DNA from: Prevotella melaninogenica
Lineage (GTDB): Bacteria > Bacteroidota > Bacteroidia > Bacteroidales > Bacteroidaceae
DNA length: 64,000 bases
Direction of reading: 5' to 3'
NCBI RefSeq assembly: GCF_018128065.1
Contig: NZ_CP072359.1
Location: forward strand, 558,001-622,000
Part shown: piece by piece, positions 56,971 through 64,000 of the stretch
Layout: each line of letters opens with the position of its first letter
Position numbering within the stretch: position 1 is the first letter of the stretch
Made by a program: the position numbers and the translations under genes
The notes under the pieces: generated by a model
What the model was told of the DNA's origin: nothing
What the model saw: only the letters and a program-made list of their open reading frames with translations
The model's database searches: none

Positions 56971-59271
56971 ATGAAAAAGAATATATTAGCTACCTGTGGT
57001 TTGTTGTTCTGCACCACTTTGCTCCATGCACAGACCACACAAGAGGTTAGAATAGATTTTGAAAATCAGGATTATAAGTCGGTTGGTGTCTACGACTCTT
57101 GGCAGAAATCGCCTTTCCGCAGCCAAAACAAGCAGGTGCCTGTACTGAAAGGAAACGTGCAGGTGGTAAGCAACATTGACAAGAAGTATGACGAGATACT
57201 GAAGAGCATCCCAAATAATTCAGAGAATGTGTTGGGCTTCCAGCGTTCACGCTTTGGTTCAAACACCTTCGGTGCACGCATCGACCTTAAACAGCCATTC
57301 GCTTTGACCAAAGAGACAAAGTACGTACACGTGATGATTCACAAGCCAAAGGCAGGTCGTACGATGCTCATCGGACTTGGAAAGCGTACGGATCGTGCTG
57401 GTCAGAGCGCAGAGACAGAGCAGTTTTGGGAGCTTTCGACGAGAGAGGTTGAGCCAAACAAGTGGGTAGATGCTGTTTTCCCTGTTAAGGGAGCTGGTGG
57501 TATCGAAATCCATAGCCTTGTGGTTGTTGTCGACTGCGAAGACACTAACGGCATGACCGATGATTTCCTTGCTTATATCGACAATATCGTAGTAAACAAC
57601 GAGGCCTTCACAACGACCAATCGTGAGGACTATCCGATGAACTATAACAAGGATCAGAAGTGCACACGTACCGACCGTGGACTCAAGGGTATCAGCCTTG
57701 GAGACCAATCTTTCAATGTCTATGGTGACATTACCACTTCTACCCCAGCCTACACCTACCTCAGCAAACAGGCGTTCTTGGCTAAACCGGGCGAGACGCT
57801 AAGCCCAGCTGTTCAGTACAAAGGTATCTGGATGCATAGCTATGTTTATCTTGACTTGAACAACAATGGTCGCTTTGAGCCAAAGGTAGAAGGTGGTAAG
57901 ATTGTTCAAAATGCTGGTAATGAGTTGTTAGCTTACTCTTTCCTCGGTGGAGAGGATGAGAATTCTGGCTTCAACAGTGCTGGAACAGAGATTTCTGGCA
58001 ATGGTCGCAACACACTTGTTATGCCTGAATTTACCCTTCCAAGCGACCTTCAGCACGGTTTCTACCGTATGCGTTACAAGGTGGATTGGAACTCTGCTGA
58101 TGCAGGAGGTTGCATCGACAACAACAACAATATCATCAACAATGGTGGTGGTGCCATCGATGTCCGCCTCAACGTACATGGTGACAATGTTAAGATTAAC
58201 CAAGGTGCACTCAATGGTAAGGTCGTTGCAGAAGATGGTACAGAACTGAACGATATCAGCATCCCATTCGGTAAGCCTTATACTATCAAGATGAAGCCTG
58301 AACATGGCTTTAACTTCAGCGGTCTGAAGGTGCGCCACGGCTACAACCTCAATGGTGACAGCCTCAGCCATGGTACCTATCAGTATGTTGACGAGCTCAT
58401 CCCACGTGAGCGTTTCAATGCTGACGGCACCTTTACTCTCCCTGCAGAGATGGTGGATGGCGACGTATCACTTGAGGGTATCTTCATTGATGCGAAGACA
58501 ACTTTGACCTACGAGGTTTACTTTAACAACGAGTTTGTTCATTCAACCGTTGTCAATGGTGCCAAGATTGGTGCCGTGACAATTCCAGAAAGTCTTAACA
58601 GAGACTTTGTTGAACTGACAGCTGACAAACAGACCATCACAGAACTCCCTGCTACCGTACGTGTTAATGCCGTATGGATAGCACCGATGAAGGTGGTAAA
58701 CCCTACTGACACCACTTGGTACAGTCTGAAAGTGAGCAGTCAGGAGAGATGGGTATCATCAAGAACCTATACTCCTAACGTTTACTTCGCAACCTCGTTA
58801 GACGAAAACGACGATGCTGCACTTTGGGCATTGACAGGTAATCCTTACGGCGGTTTCCACCTTATTAATAAGGCAATGGGTCCAAAGCAGGTTCTCGCTT
58901 CGCCATCTCCGAAAGGCTCAGCCAATGCTGGTGGTAATACCTACGCTACCCTTCAGCCTGTTGACAACCTCCCAGCAGGTTACACAAGCGACTGGACAAT
59001 AACGATAAGTCCTAATGACGATAACGGTTTTTATATCTGTAATCCTGAAGGCTTCGGCTTGAACTATCGTTCCGATTATAACCTCGCTTATTGGACGGGT
59101 GGTAAGGATGGCGGTTCAACCTTCGTTCCTAAGATGGTTAGTACCACAGGTATCAACAGCTTGACACTGCAACGCAATACCGACACCACCTACGATCTCT
59201 CTGGCAAGATGGTTAGCAAGAACCATAAGGGTCTCGTTATCCGTGGTGGCAAGAAATTGCTCGTGAAGTGA
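56971..59271 (+). CDS. Large secreted surface protein with GEVED-like and trefoil-like parts, T9SS-like tail
   Basis: I take the ATG at 56971 (766 aa; a TTG four codons upstream is unnecessary). After a signal peptide (ending LLHAQ) come a beta-sandwich region (about 25-215, EVRIDFENQDYKSVGVYDSW, AYIDNIVVNNEAF), a GEVED-like segment (VYLDLNNNGRFEPKVEGG), an Ig-like segment, a trefoil-like region (about 585-725, TTWYSLKVSSQERWVSS), and the tail TYDLSGKMVSKNHKGLVIRG. There is no catalytic motif. Co-transcription with the GH29 fucosidase suggests a glycan-binding or scaffold role. The first domain could itself bind carbohydrate. Confidence 0.65.
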   Translation: MKKNILATCGLLFCTTLLHAQTTQEVRIDFENQDYKSVGVYDSWQKSPFRSQNKQVPVLKGNVQVVSNIDKKYDEILKSIPNNSENVLGFQRSRFGSNTFGARIDLKQPFALTKETKYVHVMIHKPKAGRTMLIGLGKRTDRAGQSAETEQFWELSTREVEPNKWVDAVFPVKGAGGIEIHSLVVVVDCEDTNGMTDDFLAYIDNIVVNNEAFTTTNREDYPMNYNKDQKCTRTDRGLKGISLGDQSFNVYGDITTSTPAYTYLSKQAFLAKPGETLSPAVQYKGIWMHSYVYLDLNNNGRFEPKVEGGKIVQNAGNELLAYSFLGGEDENSGFNSAGTEISGNGRNTLVMPEFTLPSDLQHGFYRMRYKVDWNSADAGGCIDNNNNIINNGGGAIDVRLNVHGDNVKINQGALNGKVVAEDGTELNDISIPFGKPYTIKMKPEHGFNFSGLKVRHGYNLNGDSLSHGTYQYVDELIPRERFNADGTFTLPAEMVDGDVSLEGIFIDAKTTLTYEVYFNNEFVHSTVVNGAKIGAVTIPESLNRDFVELTADKQTITELPATVRVNAVWIAPMKVVNPTDTTWYSLKVSSQERWVSSRTYTPNVYFATSLDENDDAALWALTGNPYGGFHLINKAMGPKQVLASPSPKGSANAGGNTYATLQPVDNLPAGYTSDWTITISPNDDNGFYICNPEGFGLNYRSDYNLAYWTGGKDGGSTFVPKMVSTTGINSLTLQRNTDTTYDLSGKMVSKNHKGLVIRGGKKLLVK

Positions 59272-59275
59272 TTGA

Positions 59276-59360
59276 GAGTTTATAAGTTGATGAGTTGCTT
59301 GTAAAATAAGACATAGTAACATAAGAACATGTTTTGGCGACCGAGTTAACAAGTCGCTTG
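59276..59360 (+). repeat. Octamer arrays after the surface protein gene
   Basis: GAGTTTAT, AAGTTGAT, GAGTTGCT start 5 bp after the stop (59276-59300). A second run (CGAGTTAA, CAAGTCGC) follows at 59342-59360, with GACATAGTAACA-type units between. Confidence 0.7.
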
Positions 59361-59377
59361 ATAAGGCAAAGTAACAC

Positions 59378-59423
59378 AAAAAAGGACAGAGTAACAGGGG
59401 AAACTTGCTACTCTGTCTTTTTT
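59378..59423. terminator. Terminator built from AGACAGAGTAACA units
   Basis: AAAAAAGGACAGAGTA pairs with TACTCTGTCTTTTTT, with A- and T-runs on both sides. It serves the convergent GH29 operon and PAP2 gene. A near-identical hairpin lies at 61033-61074. Confidence 0.8.
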
Positions 59424-59487
59424 ATATTTTATATTTTATATTTTCTGATCATCCAGTCTCTACGTTCTTTTGGCTACTACGTGTGAT

Positions 59488-59515
59488 GAACATTGAGCTT
59501 TATCTTTTTACTTTT
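59488..59515 (+). repeat. Heptamer array, four units
   Basis: GAACATT, GAGCTTT, ATCTTTT, TACTTTT, then an AATT-unit fragment (CTAATCATAATTATGAG) just before the PAP2 stop. Confidence 0.7.
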
Positions 59516-59551
59516 CCTTATCGCTAATCATAATTATGAGTTCTCTTTTTC

Positions 59552-60853
59552 CTAAAAACTAATGCCAAAGGAAGAGCCTACCCCCAAGGAGTGGAAATGA
59601 GTGCGCATGAGTGATGTACGATAAGGCTGGAGGTTGTAATCAATAAGGAAGCGAACACTATAATGCTGACGAGCTCTGAATGTTAGCGAAAGACCTGTAC
59701 CAAAACCTATTCTATGGTGCGAATTAATTAAATCGCCTGTTAACTTTATGTTCGGAAAAAATACAGATGATGCCAAAAGTTTACTCCCGATAAGCCAACG
59801 CTCTGATAGCGGATAAGAGAAAAAAGGACCACCACCCAACTTCCATGTATCGAAGACATAATCTTCAGCCTTGACATCTTCCACGATAACCGAAGTGCGC
59901 GTTACCGAGAATCGGCCACCGATACCGATATAGGGATTAAAGAAGTAGGCACCCTCAACAGCAGAGGTACAGCCACGTGATACCTTAATGGGTGCGTCTT
60001 TCTCATTGCGAAATGATCCTAACGGTTCATTGATAAGGAAATTAATACCCAAGAACGATGGTTTATGCTTCTTGTCAAAAGTTTCTTCTACGTTCGATGT
60101 TCTCAACCCATGTTTCTTAAAGATCAAATCAGTAAAATAGTAGCCTAATTCCGTTGATACAATACCGATTCCTGCCCCTGTTAGTACGTCACTCAGCCAG
60201 TGTTTATTATTTGCCATGCGCATAAAACCTGTTGCAGAGGCTATGGTATAAGCACCAATGCCAATCCAAGGACTCCTATAACCATACTCTTTCGTCAACA
60301 TTGTTGCCGTCATAAAAGCCGTTGCTGTATGACCTGATGGGAAAGAGCGTAGATCAGTACCATCAGGGCGTTCGACTTGGGCAGAATACTTCAACGAGTT
60401 GACAATACCCGCCATCAGTGCCACTGACATGGCGTCAGAGGCAAGCATACGCCCCCAACTACTTCTACCCTTCACGCCCCCTATCTTCAATCCTAACATA
60501 ACGGCTGCAGGAAGATACTGCGTATAGTTATCTAAACTTTTATCAAACCTTGGTATATAATCATTTCTTAACCCACGAAAACTCCTGCTCTGCCCTTTCA
60601 TGATAAGACCGTTTATAATAAGTGGTGCACAAGTATATGCCATCACATCAAAACGAGTTTTGTTAACACTGCCCGACCGTTCCCCTACTCGCTTTAGAAC
60701 GGTACTGGTATCGGCAACGACACCTAAACTATCAATAAATTTTATTGAACGTGTATGCTGTATGGTATCTTCCAATGCAACAGCTGCCTTTGCTTGATGG
60801 CAAAGACATACGAATGGCATCAATATAAAAAGGAATTCCTTAAAACAATTCAT
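59552..60853 (-). CDS. PAP2-family phosphatase with C-terminal beta-barrel-like domain (LpxE/LpxF-like candidate)
   Basis: The 433 residues have a signal-like N-terminus (ending HQAKA) and a PAP2 domain (about 90-245) with the catalytic triad of motifs KYSAQVERPDG, SFPSGHTATAF and MRMANNKHWLSDVLTGAGIG. A further 180 residues read like outer-membrane barrel strands (YIGIGGRFSVTRTSV, GFGTGLSLTFRARQHYSVRF) and end in SFGISF. The enzyme would dephosphorylate a lipid, perhaps lipid A or undecaprenyl pyrophosphate, on the periplasmic side. Lipid A 1- or 4'-phosphatases of Bacteroidota belong to this family. Removing lipid A phosphate gives polymyxin and defensin resistance in gut Bacteroidota. The role here is inferred. 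Confidence 0.8.
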   Translation of the reverse strand: MNCFKEFLFILMPFVCLCHQAKAAVALEDTIQHTRSIKFIDSLGVVADTSTVLKRVGERSGSVNKTRFDVMAYTCAPLIINGLIMKGQSRSFRGLRNDYIPRFDKSLDNYTQYLPAAVMLGLKIGGVKGRSSWGRMLASDAMSVALMAGIVNSLKYSAQVERPDGTDLRSFPSGHTATAFMTATMLTKEYGYRSPWIGIGAYTIASATGFMRMANNKHWLSDVLTGAGIGIVSTELGYYFTDLIFKKHGLRTSNVEETFDKKHKPSFLGINFLINEPLGSFRNEKDAPIKVSRGCTSAVEGAYFFNPYIGIGGRFSVTRTSVIVEDVKAEDYVFDTWKLGGGPFFSYPLSERWLIGSKLLASSVFFPNIKLTGDLINSHHRIGFGTGLSLTFRARQHYSVRFLIDYNLQPYRTSLMRTHFHSLGVGSSFGISF

Positions 60854-61032
60854 CTTTCCTCAATGGGCTTTGTAAAAGAAATCATCTGAAAATTAGTCGC
60901 TACAAAATTACTACTTTTTCTACAAATATGAGGAAAGGAATTATTAGAAAAAAGCTTGGTGTTGGAATTCTTATAAGAAAATAAGAACTACTAATTAGGC
61001 TAATGGGCTAATTGGGGCTAATAATCATTCTA

Positions 61033-61136
61033 AAAAAAACAGAGTAACAAGTTCTCCTGCTACTCTGTCTTTTAAACTTTTAGGGGTATCCCGCATTTCT
61101 CTCCCCTCCCTATGGGGGAGGCGCTGGGGGTGGGGC
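61033..61136 (+). repeat. Terminator hairpin and R1 hairpin repeat copy g
   Basis: ACAGAGTA (61039-61046) pairs with TACTCTGT (61061-61068), flanked by A- and T-runs, as at 59378. R1 copy g starts GGGGTATCCCGCATTTCTCT at 61082 and ends 12 bp from the M60 stop, in sense with that gene. Confidence 0.8.
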
Positions 61137-61148
61137 TGCTTGGGCTGC

Positions 61149-64000
61149 TTATTTCCCTACAACCACCTTCTTACCACCAACAACATAAACGCCGTTAGGT
61201 AAGCCGTTGAGGGCTGTATCTGCATTCACCTTGCTGCGAACGAGGACACCATAGATGCTATAAACGTCTACCTTGCCATCGTGTGGCTGAGCAGTGAAGG
61301 TCTTGATACCTGTTGGAACAACGCCCGGGTCAACCTCAGAACCGTCAGAACCACAAACCTTAACAACGATGTTGTTACCTGCATCCTCCATCACCTTCTT
61401 AGGGATAGTGAAAGTCTTGGTGTTAGCGAAGTAGATAAGCTGGTTCTTGCTGTTATAAATCTTGAAACCAACAACATGGTTGTTCTTAGCCTCCATAGTA
61501 TAGGTGCGCTTACCATTGATATCTTTCTGTGTCTTGATAATTGCATAACCCTGACCGAGGCTGTCTGTCTTGAACTGATCCCATGAACCGAAGTCACCCA
61601 TAGTACCTACACGTACAGCATCGTTGAAGTCTGTACGTTTTGCATCAGGAGCAGCACCTGGATAGATAGCTTGAGTAGGACGGATATGATCGTCGATGAA
61701 AATCATATTGTTAGCAGGACCCTTAGGGAACTGTTGCATAAATTTCTTTGCTTTCATCCACTGTGCCTGTGTAGTATACATGGTTGTATTGCTGTAGTCA
61801 CCGATTACAGAACCATTCACGTTATAGAAGTGACCCCACGCTTCGAAGAAGCTTGAGAGGTCCTGCTTAGCTGCATAAGAACATGCCATAGCAAAGAGCA
61901 AGTAGTCCTTATCACCCTGACAGTTTGCTGTACCCTGACCTTCGAGACGGTGGGTGCGGAGATAATCAAGACACTTGTGCCAGAACTGATTGTCAAGACC
62001 TGTTGCATGGAACATCAAATAGAGCTTGTAGTACATCTGGGTTGTTCCCCATGTACCATATTCAAACCACTTTTGCTTGTTAGCGAAGCGGTCAGCGTAT
62101 GTTGATACAGCACTCTCGCAAACACCGTCATATCTCTTACCGTCAACATCGTTGTAAGAGCATCTCTCAGAACGACTGGTTACACGACCACAGGTAAACA
62201 TAATCATGTTAGAGTACATATTCACAGAAATCTCAGTCATACCTGCAGTGTTAAAAAGCTGCTGGTGGTTATGACCGAACTCGTGTGCAGGTCCCCAGAG
62301 TGTACCGTTACCCCACTTCATCTTGTCGTAGTTGAGTACGTCGCCCAAAGTGTTGTAATTATAATAGGTACCACCTGTTGTAGCATACATATAACCATGG
62401 TCGACGGCAGTAGCATTGAGAACATTGTTGCACTTATCACGCTTAGCGGAACGGAAGCCCATGAGGTCGTCCTCGCGCTGTACGATGCTGTTCCAAATTT
62501 CAACAAGTTCCTTCATGTGAACAGGAGTGTACTGCTTGCAAGCATCGCTTGGCATGTGCATAACAATCAACTCGCCCTTCATGTTGAAAGCCTTTGCCCA
62601 AACAAGACCATCAGACTGCATCTTCTGCCAATCCTCGTTAGTATCGCCCTTCGTGAGGTCGAAGTAACCATTCACCTTACCACCTTCGATGTGGATGTTA
62701 ATTGGCTGATAACTCTTAAGCGTCTTACCATTGTTAAAGGTACGACCAATATAGTTTACAAAGACATTGTTCTCACCTTGGTTAAGAATGATGTTCAAAC
62801 CCTTCTTTAAGTTATAGTACTTACCTGCACTACGTGTACCTAATGGTACCAATTCAATCTGCACAGTTGCCTTATCAGGAATTTCATCACCAAGGAAGAC
62901 GAAGAGGTCCTCACCATCAGAAACAGTGATACCTGTTGGATTAGTCATACTACCATAGTTGTAGCCGATACCCATAGATTTTGCCCACGCACCATACTCA
63001 TTCTCGCTATAAGCCTTGTAGTTAGCAATACGGAACTTTTGCTCCCAATTGCGACCACTTGGATAACTCTTCCAACTCTGGTTCTTAATCTTTAAAACAA
63101 CATCTTGCAAGCCTTGTGGAACGCCATCAGTAGTCATCTTAGCCTTCAAAGCCTCATCAGTCATAGCCTTCACCTCTGCTGTTACTTCAGTAGCTGCGCT
63201 ATTGGTGAAGTAAGTTGCAACAGCTGTTGCATACTTGTCTATATTCTTAGTCAAGTCAACACGTGCCTTATAAGCATCCTGCTGCTCCTTGAGCTTTGCC
63301 TGATCAATGGTAGCCTCTTTGAAAAGCCACTTGTTAGCCTCATTACTGGTGTACCATCCTACAGGACGATAACCCTGACTCTCTGCACAGTGGATACCAA
63401 CATTGTTACCATCAATCATCTCGAAAGCCAACACGTAAGCATCATCTTGGTTACGCTGGAAATCGAAGCCATTACCCTTAGCCTCTGAAGTGGTATAGGT
63501 ACAACTTGTAGCACCATTCTGTGGAACGATATACTTACCCGTAACAGCGTTCTGGAATGCATAACGACTATTGTCTAACTTCACTAACTTCCAACAATAA
63601 CTATAGTCATTATCGCTAAAGCTACGTGTTGAGAGTGAACCTTCAATATAGTCCTCACGCATAGCTCTGCCATAAGGTTCAGAGACAATCTCATAATACT
63701 TTGTCAAGTCCTTTGTTGGGTCAACTATCTTTGTTAACTCAGCAAGTCTCGAATGAACCTGCTCATCGCTAAGGTTTGTTACAGGAACTAAACGGAACTC
63801 ACTTGGTCCGAGCGCTGTTTTGCCATTGTCCCTCAATGGATGCCAGCGTACGACAACTTTCTGCCCATCAAGATGCCAACACCAATCGTCTTTCACACGA
63901 TCATTATAGATGTTGAAATAAGACTTGCCAGTACCAGCCGACTCTGTCTGATAAACAACCTGGAACTTATAAGCACCTGCGCCTGTTTCGTAGGCTTGAT
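61149..64000 (-). CDS. Secreted M60-family (mucinase-type) metallopeptidase, partial (5' end outside window)
   Basis: The frame is open without a break to 64000 (950 codons), so the true start lies beyond the window. The visible N-terminal part has trefoil-like segments (AYKFQVVYQTESAG..., SYCWKLVKLDNSRYAFQNA). The M60 domain carries the zinc motif WGPAHEFGHNHQQLF with the downstream Glu in GMTEISVN, the gluzincin pattern HExGH(x)8-28E. The tail VDVYSIYGVLVRSK...PNGVYVVGGKKVVVGK is T9SS-like. M60-like enzymes cut mucins and other O-glycosylated proteins, so it would follow the exoglycosidases encoded beside it. An R1 repeat follows its stop. Confidence 0.93.
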   Translation of the reverse strand, partial: QAYETGAGAYKFQVVYQTESAGTGKSYFNIYNDRVKDDWCWHLDGQKVVVRWHPLRDNGKTALGPSEFRLVPVTNLSDEQVHSRLAELTKIVDPTKDLTKYYEIVSEPYGRAMREDYIEGSLSTRSFSDNDYSYCWKLVKLDNSRYAFQNAVTGKYIVPQNGATSCTYTTSEAKGNGFDFQRNQDDAYVLAFEMIDGNNVGIHCAESQGYRPVGWYTSNEANKWLFKEATIDQAKLKEQQDAYKARVDLTKNIDKYATAVATYFTNSAATEVTAEVKAMTDEALKAKMTTDGVPQGLQDVVLKIKNQSWKSYPSGRNWEQKFRIANYKAYSENEYGAWAKSMGIGYNYGSMTNPTGITVSDGEDLFVFLGDEIPDKATVQIELVPLGTRSAGKYYNLKKGLNIILNQGENNVFVNYIGRTFNNGKTLKSYQPINIHIEGGKVNGYFDLTKGDTNEDWQKMQSDGLVWAKAFNMKGELIVMHMPSDACKQYTPVHMKELVEIWNSIVQREDDLMGFRSAKRDKCNNVLNATAVDHGYMYATTGGTYYNYNTLGDVLNYDKMKWGNGTLWGPAHEFGHNHQQLFNTAGMTEISVNMYSNMIMFTCGRVTSRSERCSYNDVDGKRYDGVCESAVSTYADRFANKQKWFEYGTWGTTQMYYKLYLMFHATGLDNQFWHKCLDYLRTHRLEGQGTANCQGDKDYLLFAMACSYAAKQDLSSFFEAWGHFYNVNGSVIGDYSNTTMYTTQAQWMKAKKFMQQFPKGPANNMIFIDDHIRPTQAIYPGAAPDAKRTDFNDAVRVGTMGDFGSWDQFKTDSLGQGYAIIKTQKDINGKRTYTMEAKNNHVVGFKIYNSKNQLIYFANTKTFTIPKKVMEDAGNNIVVKVCGSDGSEVDPGVVPTGIKTFTAQPHDGKVDVYSIYGVLVRSKVNADTALNGLPNGVYVVGGKKVVVGK

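Overview
The window looks like a Prevotella chromosome (Bacteroidota), probably an oral species close to P. melaninogenica. Supporting signs are Bacteroidota promoters (a TAnnTTTG -7 box with TTG/TTTG about 20 bp upstream), a primary sigma factor without region 1.1, TonB-dependent outer-membrane receptors paired with lipoproteins, serine-type sulfatases, and secreted enzymes ending in type IX secretion (T9SS)-like C-terminal domains. The species assignment is inference. No tRNA, rRNA or CRISPR array was seen.

Layout. 1-4.1 kb is accessory: the start of a RepA-like ATPase and its HTH partner (typical of mobilizable elements), a Schlafen/AlbA ATP-binding protein, three tiny ORFs in one reading frame, and a probable group II intron remnant. 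4.2-8.5 kb carries a YfhO-type membrane protein and the methyl-recycling pair mtnN and luxS, separated by a 49-bp perfect inverted repeat that encodes the end of MtnN and the start of LuxS. 9-16 kb has an outer-membrane barrel protein and a TonB receptor with a DUF4249 lipoprotein. 16.8-26.4 kb is mostly housekeeping (OmpA-like lipoprotein, proS, rpoD, ettA), interrupted by a HaeIII-type restriction-modification pair. 27-36.5 kb has a small membrane protein, a sulfatase, and a five-ORF operon: a TonB receptor, two paralogous histidine-bearing lipoproteins (the second frameshifted) and a DUF4876 lipoprotein. I infer metal or metallophore uptake for this operon. 40.1-42.8 kb is a decay zone: a pseudogene fragment, a truncated IS66 element and an intact IS4-family element.

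36.8-64 kb (apart from the IS zone) is a host-glycan degradation region: GH33 sialidase, FucP-like sugar permease, GH2 beta-galactosidase, GH95 and GH29 alpha-fucosidases, two non-catalytic surface proteins and an M60 mucin-type peptidase, with a PAP2 phosphatase between them. Six of these proteins end in similar T9SS-like C-terminal domains and several share a beta-trefoil-like accessory region. There is no SusC/SusD pair. Together with the sulfatase they could remove sulfate, sialic acid, fucose and galactose from mucin O-glycans and cut the exposed peptide, with the released sugar entering by the permease.

The most novel signal is in the non-coding DNA. Intergenic gaps are filled with several dispersed repeat families: a roughly 190-bp element built of 22-bp phased GCCCTTTT units with a covarying hairpin (five copies); a C-rich hairpin element lying 8-27 bp after five different stop codons, always in sense orientation; and arrays of 7- and 8-bp units. 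Some have become coding sequence (LuxS N-terminus, MtnN C-terminus, sialidase linker) or supply promoter and terminator parts.
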